A DNA stretch of 64,000 bases from Flavobacteriaceae bacterium R38 (GCA_009901575.1 WXYP01000002.1:310001-374000); one strand, 5' to 3'; shown: positions 16,679 to 26,983, counted from the first letter of the stretch. Numbers and translations: made by a program. The notes: generated from the sequence alone by a model not told the origin.

Positions 16679-18226
16679 CTACTTCGGTTCCAGTACTACA
16701 AAAGGGATAATCATTTCTTCCAGAGAAACTCCGCCATGCTGATAGGTGTTTCTGTAATAGCTTACATAATGATTATAGTTATTAGGATATGCGAAAAACA
16801 AATCATTTTTAGCAAAAATAAAAGAACTGCTCATGTTGATACTGGGCAGATGTGCTTCCTTGGGGTTCTTAATTGCCAAAACATCTTTATCTTCATAAGT
16901 AAGGCTTCTGCCGGTTTTATAGCGTAAATTCAGACTGGTTTCTTTATCTCCGACTACTTTTGACGGACTCTTAACATTAATGGTACCGTGGTCTGTAGTG
17001 ACAATAAGTTTGAATCCGAGTTGTTGTGCTTGCTGGATGACTTCCAACAAAGGGGAGTTCTTAAACCAGCTTTGTGTTAATGAGCGATAGGCTTTATCAT
17101 TAGAGGCTAATTCTTTAACCACATCCATTTCAGTTTTGGAATGTGAAAGCATATCTACAAAATTGTATACCACTACAGTCAGATCATTATCTTTTTGCGA
17201 TCTGAAATTATCTGCTAGTTTTTTACCTGATTTCAAGCTGGAAATCTTGTGATATTCCCATTTTAAAGGGAGTCCGAGTCTACGTATCTGCGCCTCAAGA
17301 AAATCGTGCTCATGCATGTTTTTCCCCCCTTCATCGGTATCGTTCTTCCATAGTTCAGGATGAAGTTTTTCCATGTCAGAAGGCATTAATCCGGAGAAAA
17401 TAGCATTACGGGCATATTGAGTAGCAGTAGGTAAAATACTGTAATAGAGTTCGTCTTTTTGCTTTTTATAGTATAATCCGATAGTGTTTTCAAATGACTT
17501 CCATTGATCAAGCCTCAAATTATCGATCACTACTAATAAGGTAGGGGTTTCCTTTTTGAGTTCAGGAAGTATTAATTGTTTAAATAAGGTGTGTGACATT
17601 ACCGGAGCATCTTCTCCGTTAAACCAGGAGAGGTATTTTTTGTCAATGAATTTTCCAAATTGCGAATTCGCTTCAGATTTTTGTGACTCCAGGATTTCAA
17701 ACATCCCCGAATCTTCAATATCTTCAAGTTCCATTTCCCAATACACAAGTTTGTTGTATAGCTCTGCCCATTCTTCGTAAGAATTGACCATAGACATATC
17801 CATGGCTATTTTCCTGAATTCCTGTTGGTAATTGGAAGTAGTTTTTTCTGTAATTAACCTTGAGTGATCCAAACTTTTTTTGAGACTGAGCAGAATCTGA
17901 TTCGGATTCACCGGTTTAATGAGGTAATCGGCAATTTTAGAACCAATAGCTTCATCCATGATAAACTCTTCTTCACTTTTGGTTATCATTACTATAGGAA
18001 GGTTGGGTTCTATGCTTTTAAGCTCAGAAAGGGTTTCCAGGCCACTAATTCCCGGCATATTCTCATCTAAAAATACAATGTCAAATTGAGAGTCTTTAAT
18101 TTCTTCCAGTGCTTCAGTACCACTTTGACAAGTAGTTACTTCATAATCTTTTCGCTGCAGGAAAAGAACATGTGGTTTTAATAATTCAATTTCATCATCT
18201 ACCCACAATATTTTGATTTTGTTCAT
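16679..18226 (-). CDS. porX: T9SS response regulator PorX with C-terminal PglZ domain
   Basis: A 515-residue two-domain protein. Residues 1-120 are a CheY-like receiver with phosphoacceptor Asp54 (FLDENMPG), the DD acidic pair at 10-11, Thr82 and Lys104. From about residue 210 there is an alkaline-phosphatase-superfamily PglZ domain: VVIDNLRLDQW (metal ligand Asp near 235), the TATQYARNAIFSG nucleophile region, VTTDHGTINVK and a late QHGGVSLEEM. In Porphyromonas and Flavobacterium, PorX works with the histidine kinase PorY to control type IX secretion and gliding genes. PorY and the T9SS structural genes are not in the window. It is divergent from the HD-domain gene. Confidence 0.93.
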   Translation of the reverse strand: MNKIKILWVDDEIELLKPHVLFLQRKDYEVTTCQSGTEALEEIKDSQFDIVFLDENMPGISGLETLSELKSIEPNLPIVMITKSEEEFIMDEAIGSKIADYLIKPVNPNQILLSLKKSLDHSRLITEKTTSNYQQEFRKIAMDMSMVNSYEEWAELYNKLVYWEMELEDIEDSGMFEILESQKSEANSQFGKFIDKKYLSWFNGEDAPVMSHTLFKQLILPELKKETPTLLVVIDNLRLDQWKSFENTIGLYYKKQKDELYYSILPTATQYARNAIFSGLMPSDMEKLHPELWKNDTDEGGKNMHEHDFLEAQIRRLGLPLKWEYHKISSLKSGKKLADNFRSQKDNDLTVVVYNFVDMLSHSKTEMDVVKELASNDKAYRSLTQSWFKNSPLLEVIQQAQQLGFKLIVTTDHGTINVKSPSKVVGDKETSLNLRYKTGRSLTYEDKDVLAIKNPKEAHLPSINMSSSFIFAKNDLFFAYPNNYNHYVSYYRNTYQHGGVSLEEMIIPFVVLEPK

Positions 18227-18444
18227 TTAGTTATTTTATTTTTCTGATAAAAAAGCAGGTAAACTTAAACTAATTTGATTAGGTTGAGAAATACTATTTA
18301 GAAAATTTTATATTGCTTTTTTATGTTGTAATTTTTTATTGATTTGAATGATCTTCTTTACTAAAACCGATTAAGTAATTTTAGTAATTAAGGCTCATTT
18401 TATCTACGTATATTTGCACTTAATTTTAATAACTTCTTTAAAGT

Positions 18445-19674
18445 TTGAAAACAACAAACAAGCTTAAAATTTTAAATGATCCAATTTACGGATTTATTAC
18501 GATTCCCAATACGCTTATTTTTGACCTGATTGCGCATAAGTATTTTCAACGCTTAAGAAGAATTTCTCAAATGGGGATGTCATATTTGGTATATCCCGGT
18601 GCTCATCATACCAGGTTTCATCATGCGCTTGGCTGTATGCATTTAATGCAGAAAGCTATACAAGTACTTCGTTTTAAAGGAGTTGAAATCACTGAAGCAG
18701 AAGCAGAAGCATTACAGATTGCTATCCTTTTGCATGATATTGGGCATGGTCCTTTTTCCCATGCTATGGAGCATAGTATTGTAGATAAAGTGCATCATGA
18801 ACAGATTTCTCTATATTTTATGGAAGCGCTAAACGATAATTTTAACGGAAGTTTAACGTTAGCAATTCAAATATTTAGAGGGAGCTACCGTAAAAAATAT
18901 ATGAATCAGTTGGTATCAAGTCAATTGGATATCGATAGAGCCGATTATTTGAAGAGAGATAGCTTTTTTACAGGTGTTGCCGAAGGAAACATCAATTCAG
19001 AACGGATTATTACCATGTTAAATGTACATGATGGTGAATTGGTAATTGAAGAAAAAGGAATTTATTCTGTAGAAAAATTTTTAGTAGCCAGAAGGCTAAT
19101 GTATTGGCAAGTCTATTTGCATAAAACCAGCCTGGCAGCAGAACAACTATTAATAAGGGTGCTACAGCGAGTAAAGGAGTTGGTGGATAACGGAAGAGAA
19201 ATAAAAGCCAGCTCCGCATTGAGTTTTTTCATTAATAACAGGATTAACGGAAAAGATTTTAGTAAAGAAGTATTGGATACGTTTTCACGATTAGACGATT
19301 ATGATATTGTTGCTGCTATGAAGGAATGGCAATTTGATGACGATTTTGTTTTGTCAAACCTGTGCACGATGATACTGAATAGAGATATTTTAAAAGTTAA
19401 ACTGAAATCAGAGCCTGTTGAAGAAGGGAAACTTTTAAAACATAAAAACAAGCTTATGGATAAATATAACCTCACACTTGAGGAAGCCGAATATTTTGTT
19501 TTTAGTGGAGAGGTAGAAAATCAAGCATATAACCTTAATGAGAAGGGAATTAATATTTTATTTAAAAATGAAAAAGTGGTAGATGTGGTAGAGGCTTCAG
19601 ACCAATTAAACCTTCGTGCATTGTCTAAACCAGTTAAGAAATATTATAGCTGCTACCCAAAAGGAGGATTTTAG
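18445..19674 (+). CDS. HD-domain phosphohydrolase (dNTPase-like)
   Basis: A 409-residue HD-superfamily hydrolase. The metal-binding signature is split as FHHALGCMHLM, then LLHDIGHGPFSHAMEH, then DIDRADYLKRD, the pattern of the dGTPase/SAMHD-like branch that acts on deoxynucleoside triphosphates or related nucleotides. The N-terminal KILNDPIYGFITIPN and RLRRISQMG are also typical. The start is a TTG at 18445; no ATG precedes the conserved region and the frame is closed upstream. A TATATTTG box at 18409-18416 could drive it. The gene precedes lpxD by 24 bases, so the two may be co-transcribed. Confidence 0.85.
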   Translation: MKTTNKLKILNDPIYGFITIPNTLIFDLIAHKYFQRLRRISQMGMSYLVYPGAHHTRFHHALGCMHLMQKAIQVLRFKGVEITEAEAEALQIAILLHDIGHGPFSHAMEHSIVDKVHHEQISLYFMEALNDNFNGSLTLAIQIFRGSYRKKYMNQLVSSQLDIDRADYLKRDSFFTGVAEGNINSERIITMLNVHDGELVIEEKGIYSVEKFLVARRLMYWQVYLHKTSLAAEQLLIRVLQRVKELVDNGREIKASSALSFFINNRINGKDFSKEVLDTFSRLDDYDIVAAMKEWQFDDDFVLSNLCTMILNRDILKVKLKSEPVEEGKLLKHKNKLMDKYNLTLEEAEYFVFSGEVENQAYNLNEKGINILFKNEKVVDVVEASDQLNLRALSKPVKKYYSCYPKGGF

Positions 19675-19698
19675 CAGTTTTTTTATACTTTTGCGAGA

Positions 19699-20730
19699 AT
19701 GAAATTTACAGCAACCCAGATAGCGGGAATTTTAGAAGGCGATATTATCGGTGATCCGGATATAGAAGTCTCTAAATTATCCAAAATAGAAGAAGGAACT
19801 GAAGGCTCTTTGACGTTTTTAGCAAACCCTAAGTACAAACCATATATTTATACAACCAAAGCATCTATAACTATAGTCAATAAAGATTTTGAATCGGAAT
19901 CAGATTTGGATACGACGCTGATACTTGTAGAAGACGCTTATAAATCGTTTTCTACTTTATTGGAATACTACAATAAAGTCAAACTCAATAAAACCGGAAT
20001 AGAACAGCCTTCTTTTATTGCTGACTCTGTTGTTCTTGGTGAAAATGTGTACGTTGGAGCGTTTACATACTTGGGTGAAAATGTTCAAATAGGAAAGAAT
20101 GTAAAAATTTATCCTAATGTATATATAGGTGACAATGCAGTGATTGGAGATGATGCCGTTATTTTTGCAGGCGCTAAAATATACTCTGAATCTATCATAG
20201 GAAATTATTGCGTAATTCATAGTGGTGCAATAGTTGGAGCAGACGGATTTGGTTTTGCTCCGGATGAAAACGGAGCGTTTAAAAAAGTGCCACAAACAGG
20301 AAATGTTATCCTGGAAGATCATGTAGATATTGGGGCAGGAACTACAATTGACAGAGCGACATTAGGATCGACAATAATACGTAAAGGGGTTAAACTCGAT
20401 AACCAGATTCAGATAGCGCATAATGTTGAGATAGGAGAAAATACAGTAATAGCTGCACAAACCGGAATTGCAGGGTCTACTAAGATAGGTAAAAACTGCA
20501 TGATTGGAGGTCAGGTTGGTATTGTAGGGCATATTACTATTGGAGATGGAGTACGTATCCAGGCACAATCAGGAATAGGGAGAAATGTAAAAGATTTAGA
20601 GGTGTTACAGGGATCTCCTGCGCTTAATTATGGCGATTATAATAAATCGTATGTGTATTTTAAAAACCTCCCGAAATTAGCAAACAAAATCAACAAACTA
20701 GATAAAATTTTAGACAATAATGAGCAGTAA
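19699..20730 (+). CDS. lpxD: UDP-3-O-acylglucosamine N-acyltransferase LpxD
   Basis: LpxD transfers a 3-hydroxyacyl chain from ACP to UDP-3-O-acyl-glucosamine, the third step of lipid A synthesis. The 343-residue protein has an N-terminal uridine-binding domain ([26 protein letters not shown]), then a left-handed beta-helix of hexapeptide repeats (about residues 105-310) with the signature [15 protein letters not shown] and the catalytic His in [12 protein letters not shown]. It overlaps the next gene by 11 bases, which indicates coupled translation. A TACTTTTG box at 19686-19693 lies only six bases before the start codon. Confidence 0.96.
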   Translation: MKFTATQIAGILEGDIIGDPDIEVSKLSKIEEGTEGSLTFLANPKYKPYIYTTKASITIVNKDFESESDLDTTLILVEDAYKSFSTLLEYYNKVKLNKTGIEQPSFIADSVVLGENVYVGAFTYLGENVQIGKNVKIYPNVYIGDNAVIGDDAVIFAGAKIYSESIIGNYCVIHSGAIVGADGFGFAPDENGAFKKVPQTGNVILEDHVDIGAGTTIDRATLGSTIIRKGVKLDNQIQIAHNVEIGENTVIAAQTGIAGSTKIGKNCMIGGQVGIVGHITIGDGVRIQAQSGIGRNVKDLEVLQGSPALNYGDYNKSYVYFKNLPKLANKINKLDKILDNNEQ

Positions 20731-22126
20731 TACGGTAAGTAATCAACGTACCATTGCGAAAGAAGTCGTTTTAAAAGGAGTAGGACTTCATACTGGTAAA
20801 AATGTTACTATGACTTTTAAGCCAGCACCTGTAAATCATGGTTATGCTTTTGTTAGAATTGATTTAGAAGGTTCTCCTATTATTGAAGCAGATGCTAATT
20901 ATGTTATAAATACTCAACGAGGTACTAATCTCGAAAAAAGAGGGGTTAAAATCCAGACCTCAGAACATGTACTTGCTGCTTTGGTAGGTTTGGAAATTGA
21001 TAATGTACTCATTGAGCTAGATGCATCAGAGCCTCCTATCATGGATGGTTCTTCCAAATACTTTGTAGAAGCATTAGAAGAAGCCGGTATTCTTGAACAG
21101 GATGCAGAAAGAGAAGAATATATTGTAAAAGATGTAATCTCTTATACTGATGAAGAATCGGGAAGTGAAATTACAATCATTCCTGCAGATGAATATCAGG
21201 TGACAACGATGGTGGATTTTGGAACTAAAGTTTTAGGAACCCAAAATGCTACGTTAAAACATCTTTCAGATTTTAAGGATGAAATTTCTAATGCCAGAAC
21301 CTTTAGTTTTCTTCACGAGTTAGAGATGTTGTTAGAACACGGATTAATTCGAGGAGGAGACCTTAATAATGCTATTGTTTATGTAGATAAAGAGATATCT
21401 CATAAGACAATGGATAAGTTAAGAGTAGCATTCAAAAAAGATAATATAGCTGTAAAACCTAACGGAATACTGGATAATTTAACCCTACATCATCCAAATG
21501 AAGCTGCAAGGCATAAATTATTGGATGTAGTAGGAGATCTTGCGTTAATTGGTACAAGAATAAGAGGGAAGGTTATTGCTAACAAACCGGGTCACTTTGT
21601 AAATACACAGTTTGCAAAAAAGCTATCTAAAATTATAAAAATAGAAAAGAGAAATAAGGTGCCTTCTTTTGATTTGAATAAACCTCCTTTAATGGATGTA
21701 AATCAAATCATGAATATGCTACCTCACAGACCTCCTTTTTTATTGGTAGATAAAATTCTGGAACTGTCTGATAAGCATGTTATCGGGGTGAAAAATGTGA
21801 CTATGAATGAACCATTTTTCGTAGGACACTTCCCTGGAGCTCCTGTTATGCCTGGAGTTTTACAAATAGAAGCTATGGCACAGGCAGGAGGAGTTTTGGT
21901 ATTAAGTACAGTACCAGATCCTGAAAATTACCTGACTTTTTTCATAAAAATTAATAATGTAAAATTTAAACAACAAGTAGTTCCCGGAGATACTTTGATT
22001 TTTAAATTAGAATTATTATCACCTATACGCAGAGGTATTTGCCATATGCAAGGATATGCCTATGCTAATGGGAAATTGACAACAGAAGCCGAATTAATGG
22101 CTCAAATTGTAAAGACCAAAGAATAA
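20720..22126 (+). CDS. lpxC: Bifunctional LpxC deacetylase / FabZ dehydratase
   Basis: A 468-residue fusion found in Bacteroidota. Residues 1-305 are LpxC, the zinc deacetylase committing step of lipid A synthesis, with [32 protein letters not shown] and the ligand region [21 protein letters not shown]. Residues about 320-468 are FabZ, the 3-hydroxyacyl-ACP dehydratase: [14 protein letters not shown] and [20 protein letters not shown] with the hot-dog catalytic His and Glu. The fusion couples consumption of 3-hydroxyacyl-ACP by lipid A synthesis with its use in fatty acid elongation. It sits between lpxD and lpxA. Confidence 0.97.
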   Translation: MSSNTVSNQRTIAKEVVLKGVGLHTGKNVTMTFKPAPVNHGYAFVRIDLEGSPIIEADANYVINTQRGTNLEKRGVKIQTSEHVLAALVGLEIDNVLIELDASEPPIMDGSSKYFVEALEEAGILEQDAEREEYIVKDVISYTDEESGSEITIIPADEYQVTTMVDFGTKVLGTQNATLKHLSDFKDEISNARTFSFLHELEMLLEHGLIRGGDLNNAIVYVDKEISHKTMDKLRVAFKKDNIAVKPNGILDNLTLHHPNEAARHKLLDVVGDLALIGTRIRGKVIANKPGHFVNTQFAKKLSKIIKIEKRNKVPSFDLNKPPLMDVNQIMNMLPHRPPFLLVDKILELSDKHVIGVKNVTMNEPFFVGHFPGAPVMPGVLQIEAMAQAGGVLVLSTVPDPENYLTFFIKINNVKFKQQVVPGDTLIFKLELLSPIRRGICHMQGYAYANGKLTTEAELMAQIVKTKE

Positions 22127-22131
22127 AAACC

Positions 22132-22917
22132 ATGAATCAACCTTTAGCATACGTTCATCCCGGAGCGAAAATTGCCAAAAATGTAGTTATAGAACCTTTT
22201 GCAACAATACATAACAATGTTGTTATAGGAGAGGGAACCTGGATAGGTTCTAATGTTACCATAATGGAAGGTGCCCGAATAGGAAAAAATTGTAATATTT
22301 TTCCAGGAGCAGTTATTTCTGCAATTCCACAGGATCTGAAGTATAATGATGAAGAAACTACAACAGAAATAGGAGATAATACCACGATCAGGGAGTGTGT
22401 AACAATCAACAGAGGTACTATTGACAGAATGAAAACTGTTATCGGTAAAAACTGTTTGATAATGGCATATTGCCATGTAGCACATGACTGTATTGTAGGG
22501 AACAATTGTATTTTTTCTAATAACAGTACATTAGCCGGACATATTACTGTAGGTGATTTTGTAGTATTGGCAGGGATGACAGCTGTGCATCAGTTTTGTT
22601 CGATTGGAAATCATGCTTTTGTTACCGGAGGATCACTTGTAAGAAAAGATGTCCCTCCTTATGTAAAGGGAGCTCGTGAACCTCTTTCTTATGTTGGAAT
22701 AAATTCTGTCGGATTAAGAAGAAGAGGATTTACAACAGAAAAAATAAGAGAGATTCAGAATATCTATAGAATACTTTATCAGAAGAATTACAATAATTCA
22801 CAAGCAGTAGAGATTATTGAAGCAGAAATGGCAGCCACGCCGGAAAGAGATGAAATTCTTCAGTTTATAAAAGATTCTCAACGTGGAATTATGAAAGGGT
22901 ATTTCAATACCAATTAA
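22132..22917 (+). CDS. lpxA: UDP-N-acetylglucosamine O-acyltransferase LpxA
   Basis: LpxA carries out the first lipid A step, placing a 3-hydroxyacyl chain on UDP-GlcNAc. The 261-residue protein has hexapeptide repeats from the N-terminus (YVHPGAKIAKNVVIEPFATI) through residue about 190, the catalytic-His segment LIMAYCHVAHDC, and the C-terminal helical domain with GLRRRGFTTEKIREIQNIYRILY. It starts five bases after lpxC-fabZ, so it is in the same operon. Confidence 0.97.
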   Translation: MNQPLAYVHPGAKIAKNVVIEPFATIHNNVVIGEGTWIGSNVTIMEGARIGKNCNIFPGAVISAIPQDLKYNDEETTTEIGDNTTIRECVTINRGTIDRMKTVIGKNCLIMAYCHVAHDCIVGNNCIFSNNSTLAGHITVGDFVVLAGMTAVHQFCSIGNHAFVTGGSLVRKDVPPYVKGAREPLSYVGINSVGLRRRGFTTEKIREIQNIYRILYQKNYNNSQAVEIIEAEMAATPERDEILQFIKDSQRGIMKGYFNTN

Positions 22918-22962
22918 AAAATAAGTATAATTAAAAATACCCATCCTGAATGGGAGATTAAT

Positions 22963-23529
22963 ATGGCAAATACATCAGATATTAGAAAAGGGTTATGCAT
23001 TCGTTATAATCATGATATTTTTAAAATAATTGAATTTTTACATGTAAAACCAGGAAAAGGCCCTGCTTTTGTCCGAACAAAATTAAAAAGTGTGACTACG
23101 GGAAAAGTGATTGATAATACTTTTTCTGCAGGACATAAAATAGATGATGTTCGTGTAGAAACTCATAGTTTTCAATACCTGTATAATGAAGGAGAGACTT
23201 TTCATTTTATGAATACAGATGATTATACACAAATCACTCTGGAAAAGAATTCATTGGATGCTCCGGACTTGTTAAAAGAGGGAGAAATCGTAAAAGTTTT
23301 AATTAATTCTGAAGATCAGTCTCCGCTATCTGTAGATATGCCAGCGCATGTGGTTTTAGAGGTAACTCATGCAGAACCTGGTGTTAAGGGTAATACAGCT
23401 ACTAACGCTACTAAGCCGGCAACTGTAGAAACAGGAGCACGAATTAATGTTCCTTTGTTTATTAATGAAGGCGATAAGATTAAAATTGATACTGAAAAAG
23501 GCGCTTATATGGAGCGTATTAAAGAGTAA
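22963..23529 (+). CDS. efp: Elongation factor P
   Basis: A 188-residue translation factor that relieves ribosome stalling at polyproline stretches. The three OB-like domains are complete; the loop KPGKGPAF carries Lys32, the position modified in other bacteria. No lysyl-modification gene (epmA or epmB type) is seen nearby, so the modification state is unknown. The closing domain keeps GDKIKIDTEKGAYMERIKE. It lies 45 bases after lpxA and before an LpxD paralogue, an arrangement that ties it to the lipid A operon. Confidence 0.97.
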   Translation: MANTSDIRKGLCIRYNHDIFKIIEFLHVKPGKGPAFVRTKLKSVTTGKVIDNTFSAGHKIDDVRVETHSFQYLYNEGETFHFMNTDDYTQITLEKNSLDAPDLLKEGEIVKVLINSEDQSPLSVDMPAHVVLEVTHAEPGVKGNTATNATKPATVETGARINVPLFINEGDKIKIDTEKGAYMERIKE

Positions 23530-23554
23530 ACTGCTAAGAATTTAATCAAGAAAC

Positions 23555-24493
23555 ATGAAATTTCTGCAACCGCATACATTAAAACAAATTGCAACTATTA
23601 TTGACTGTCAATTTGTTGGGGCAGAAGATTTTCCTGTACTGGGCATGAATGAAATTCATGTAGTCACTCCGGGAGATATTGTCTTTGTAGATCATCCTAA
23701 ATATTATGATAAGGCATTGCAATCGGCTGCTACTGTTGTACTGATTAATAAAGAAGTTGAGTGCCCGGAAGGAAAAGCTTTGTTGATATCTGATGATCCT
23801 TTTAGAGATTTTAATAAGCTCACAACATATTTTAAACCTTTTGAAAAAGCATCATCTCAAATCTCTTCAACAGCAAAAATTGGAGAAAATACGATAATAC
23901 AGCCAGGGACATTTATAGGAAATCATGTAACTATAGGTGATAATTGCCTGATTCATGCTAATGTCGCAATTTACGATCACACTATTATTGGAAATAATGT
24001 GACTATTCATTCGGGAACTGTGCTGGGTGGAGATGCATTTTATTATAAAAACAGACCGGAAGGTTTTGATAAATTAATTTCCGGAGGTCGGGTAGTTATT
24101 GAAGATGATGTAGATTTAGGTGCTCTGTGTACGATAGATAAAGGAGTAACCGGAGATACTACTATAAAAAAAGGGACTAAGATAGATAACCAGGTACATG
24201 TAGGACACGATACTGTAATTGGTGAAAAATGCCTCATTGCTTCGCAAACTGGTATTGCTGGTTGTGTGGTTATTGAAAATGAAGTAACGATTTGGGGGCA
24301 AGCAGGAATTACAAGTGGGATTACTATAGGAGAAAAAGCTATTATCTCTGCTCAATCCGGAGTAAGTAAGTCCTTAGCAGGGCATAAAAGTTATTTTGGA
24401 AGCCCGGCAGATGATTTTAGAAAAAAATATAAGGAATTGGCATCTATACGACTAATTCCTTCAATACTGGAAAAATTAGAAGGGAAAAAATAA
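23555..24493 (+). CDS. LpxD paralogue (hexapeptide acyltransferase)
   Basis: A 312-residue protein with the LpxD layout: an N-terminal domain (QIATIIDCQFVGAEDFPVLGMNEIHVVTPGD) and a left-handed beta-helix, with HSGTVLGGDAFYYKN replacing the LpxD signature GADGFGF and the His retained in VHVGHDTVIGEK. The changed signature suggests a different acyl donor or sugar substrate, or a role in another sugar-acylation pathway. It lies directly after efp. Automatic annotation would call it lpxD too; I treat it as a second, diverged copy. Confidence 0.8.
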   Translation: MKFLQPHTLKQIATIIDCQFVGAEDFPVLGMNEIHVVTPGDIVFVDHPKYYDKALQSAATVVLINKEVECPEGKALLISDDPFRDFNKLTTYFKPFEKASSQISSTAKIGENTIIQPGTFIGNHVTIGDNCLIHANVAIYDHTIIGNNVTIHSGTVLGGDAFYYKNRPEGFDKLISGGRVVIEDDVDLGALCTIDKGVTGDTTIKKGTKIDNQVHVGHDTVIGEKCLIASQTGIAGCVVIENEVTIWGQAGITSGITIGEKAIISAQSGVSKSLAGHKSYFGSPADDFRKKYKELASIRLIPSILEKLEGKK

Positions 24494-24546
24494 TTATAAC
24501 CCTTAAAAGTTTAATCAAAAAGTTACATCAGACTTATTTTAAAGTC

Positions 24547-24554
24547 TATTTTTG
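24547..24554 (+). promoter_or_regulatory. Candidate -7 element for sucD
   Basis: TATTTTTG fits TAnnTTTG and lies 22 bases before the ATG at 24577. No good TTG is seen at the expected -33 distance, so support is weak. Confidence 0.3.
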
Positions 24555-24576
24555 CAAAAAATAAATTGATATACAA

Positions 24577-25449
24577 ATGAGCGTTTTAGTAAATAAAAAT
24601 TCTAAAATAATTGTTCAGGGATTTACAGGAAGTGAAGGAACTTTCCATGCTGGACAGATGATTGAATACGGTACAAATGTTGTTGGTGGAGTTACTCCGG
24701 GTAAAGGAGGGCAAGAACATTTAAATAAGCCTGTTTTTAATACTGTTAAAGAAGCTGTTGAAGGTGTAGGGGCAGATACTTCTATTATTTTTGTACCACC
24801 GGCTTTTGCTGCAGATGCTATTATGGAAGCTGCAGATGCTGGAATTAAAGTTATCATTACAATAACTGAAGGGATTCCTGTAGCTGATATGATTAAAGCT
24901 TTTGATTATATAAAAGATAGAGATTGTAGATTAGTAGGACCTAATTGCCCGGGAGTTATCACTCCGGGAGAAGCAAAAGTAGGTATCATGCCAGGTTTTG
25001 TTTTCAAGCAAGGAGAAGTAGGAATTGTTTCTAAATCCGGAACATTAACTTATGAAGCTGCAGATCAGGTAGTGCGTCAGGGACTTGGAATCACTACGGC
25101 TATTGGAATAGGAGGAGACCCTATTATTGGAACGACTACTAAAGAAGCAGTAGAGTTATTGATGAATGATGACGATACTAAGTGTATAGTTATGATTGGT
25201 GAAATAGGCGGACAATTGGAAGCAGACGCTGCAAATTGGATAAAAGCAGATGGGAATAGAAAACCTGTCGTAGGGTTTATTGCCGGAGAAACTGCACCAA
25301 AAGGTAGAACAATGGGACATGCTGGTGCTATTGTTGGTGGCGCAGATGATACTGCTGAAGCTAAAAAGAGAATTATGAAAGAATGCGGAATTCACGTAGT
25401 AGATTCTCCTGCCGAAATAGGTAAAAAAGTAGCAGAAGTTTTAAACTAA
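24577..25449 (+). CDS. sucD: Succinate-CoA ligase alpha subunit
   Basis: A 290-residue subunit of the TCA-cycle enzyme that makes ATP or GTP from succinyl-CoA. The CoA-binding N-terminus ([31 protein letters not shown]) and the phosphohistidine loop [16 protein letters not shown] near residue 247 are intact. The beta subunit gene sucC is not adjacent, an arrangement often seen in Flavobacteriaceae. An intrinsic terminator follows at 25516. Confidence 0.97.
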   Translation: MSVLVNKNSKIIVQGFTGSEGTFHAGQMIEYGTNVVGGVTPGKGGQEHLNKPVFNTVKEAVEGVGADTSIIFVPPAFAADAIMEAADAGIKVIITITEGIPVADMIKAFDYIKDRDCRLVGPNCPGVITPGEAKVGIMPGFVFKQGEVGIVSKSGTLTYEAADQVVRQGLGITTAIGIGGDPIIGTTTKEAVELLMNDDDTKCIVMIGEIGGQLEADAANWIKADGNRKPVVGFIAGETAPKGRTMGHAGAIVGGADDTAEAKKRIMKECGIHVVDSPAEIGKKVAEVLN

Positions 25450-25515
25450 ACTTTTTGAAAAATAGAAATGATATCATTTGAGTAACTAAAACTTTTGAAT
25501 GATATTACAAATCAT

Positions 25516-25545
25516 AAATCCTCGCTAAAATAGCGGGGATTTTCA
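25516..25545 (+). terminator. Intrinsic terminator after sucD
   Basis: AAATCCTCGCTA pairs with TAGCGGGGATTT (one G-T pair) around a short AA loop, followed by TTCATTTTG. It lies about 65 bases after the sucD stop. Confidence 0.75.
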
Positions 25546-25547
25546 TT

Positions 25548-25575
25548 TTGTTACCGTATGTATTTATTATATTTG
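25548..25575 (+). promoter_or_regulatory. Promoter before fabG and the envelope gene row
   Basis: TTG at 25548-25550, a 17-base spacer and TATATTTG at 25568-25575 match the Bacteroidota consensus. It lies just after the sucD terminator and about 90 bases before fabG, as expected for a new transcription unit. Confidence 0.6.
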
Positions 25576-25667
25576 ATTCTTATACCAAATGGACATCCGG
25601 ATTTACAATAAAAAGTAAAAGATGATGAATATTGTGTAACAAATCAATTTAGAATTATACTAATCAT

Positions 25668-26414
25668 ATGAAACTATTAGAAGGAAAAACTACGATCATA
25701 ACAGGAGGAAGTAGAGGAATTGGAAAAGGAATTGCGCAAATATTTGCTCAGCAAGGAGCTAATGTGGCTTTTACATATAGCTCATCTGTAGAAGCAGCAA
25801 AAGAATTGGAAAATGAACTTGCGGGTTATGGAGTAAAAGCTAAAGGTTATCAGTCTAATGCGGCAGATTTTGAACAATCACAGGAATTGGCAAAAGAAAT
25901 TCATAAAGAATTTGGAAGCATTGATGTCTTAATTAATAATGCAGGGATTACAAAAGACAATCTTTTAATGAGAATCTCTGAAGAAGATTTCGATAAAGTA
26001 ATAGAAGTGAATTTAAAATCTGTTTTTAACATGACAAAAGCCGTACAACGCATCATGTTAAAACAACGACAAGGTTCAATTATTAATATGAGTAGTGTAG
26101 TAGGAGTGAAAGGAAATGCAGGACAAACTAATTACGCTGCATCTAAAGCTGGGATTTTAGGATTTACAAAATCGGTTGCCCTGGAGATAGGTTCAAGAAA
26201 TATTAGATGTAATGCAATTGCTCCCGGATTTATAGAAACTGAAATGACAGCCAAGTTAGATCAGCAAGTAGTAGAAGGTTGGAGAAATGCAATTCCGTTA
26301 AAAAGAGGAGGAACTCCGGCAGATGTTGCTAATGCTTGTTTATTTTTAGCTTCAGATTTATCTACTTATGTTACAGGACAAGTGATTAACGTAGATGGCG
26401 GTATGCTTACTTAA
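25668..26414 (+). CDS. fabG: 3-oxoacyl-ACP reductase
   Basis: A 248-residue short-chain dehydrogenase/reductase. The NADP-binding motif is TGGSRGIGKG, followed by NNAG at about residue 88, the catalytic Ser in INMSSVVG and the YAASKAG pair Tyr and Lys around 151-155. The C-terminal VTGQVINVDGGM is typical of FabG. FabG reduces 3-oxoacyl-ACP in fatty acid elongation. It is the first gene of a tight row that continues with envelope genes. Confidence 0.93.
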   Translation: MKLLEGKTTIITGGSRGIGKGIAQIFAQQGANVAFTYSSSVEAAKELENELAGYGVKAKGYQSNAADFEQSQELAKEIHKEFGSIDVLINNAGITKDNLLMRISEEDFDKVIEVNLKSVFNMTKAVQRIMLKQRQGSIINMSSVVGVKGNAGQTNYAASKAGILGFTKSVALEIGSRNIRCNAIAPGFIETEMTAKLDQQVVEGWRNAIPLKRGGTPADVANACLFLASDLSTYVTGQVINVDGGMLT

Positions 26415-26419
26415 AAAGA

Positions 26420-26977
26420 ATGAAAAAATTGAAAAATGTAATATTGATTGCTGTTTTTTTATGTGGTTCGTTAGCTCTGGCTCAGGCAGAAAAATGGGTG
26501 ACTATTGAAGCTAAAGAAGCAGGGTATAAAATTGATTTCCCTACATCTCCTGTAGCACAATCACAAGAAATACCTAGTGAATTGGGAGTGTTAGACATGA
26601 AGTTTTTTATGCTTGATAATTCTTTAGATACGAATGCTGATAACCTGGTTTATATGTCAGCACACACAAAATACCCTAAAGAATTTGTAAACGATGGATC
26701 AAAAAGTTTTACAGATAATATATTAGATGGTGTAGTTAATGGAGCAGCAAATAATGTTGGAGGTACATTATTATCTGATAAGAAAATACTATTTAAAGAA
26801 TCTCCGGGAAGAGCAGTTAAAATTCAAATACCAGGAGGGATAATTGTTAATATGAGGATTGTTCTGATTGAAAATTCACTTTATGTATATCAAACAATTT
26901 GTAATGAAGCTAAAGATGATAATGCTAAAATGATAAAGTTTTTTGACTCTTTCGATTTGATATCAACAACAAAATAA
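26420..26977 (+). CDS. Exported protein of unknown function
   Basis: A 185-residue protein with a signal peptide (MKKLKNVILIAVFLCGSLALAQ, cleavage after AQ). The mature part begins EKWVTIEAKEAGYKIDFPTSP, a pattern seen in small periplasmic proteins of Bacteroidota that resemble lipoprotein-like or photosystem reaction-like folds (PsbP/MOG1 shape), but this is only an impression. It starts five bases after fabG and ends six bases before the YbjQ-like gene, so it is in the same operon. Confidence 0.7.
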   Translation: MKKLKNVILIAVFLCGSLALAQAEKWVTIEAKEAGYKIDFPTSPVAQSQEIPSELGVLDMKFFMLDNSLDTNADNLVYMSAHTKYPKEFVNDGSKSFTDNILDGVVNGAANNVGGTLLSDKKILFKESPGRAVKIQIPGGIIVNMRIVLIENSLYVYQTICNEAKDDNAKMIKFFDSFDLISTTK

Positions 26978-26983
26978 AGTAAT

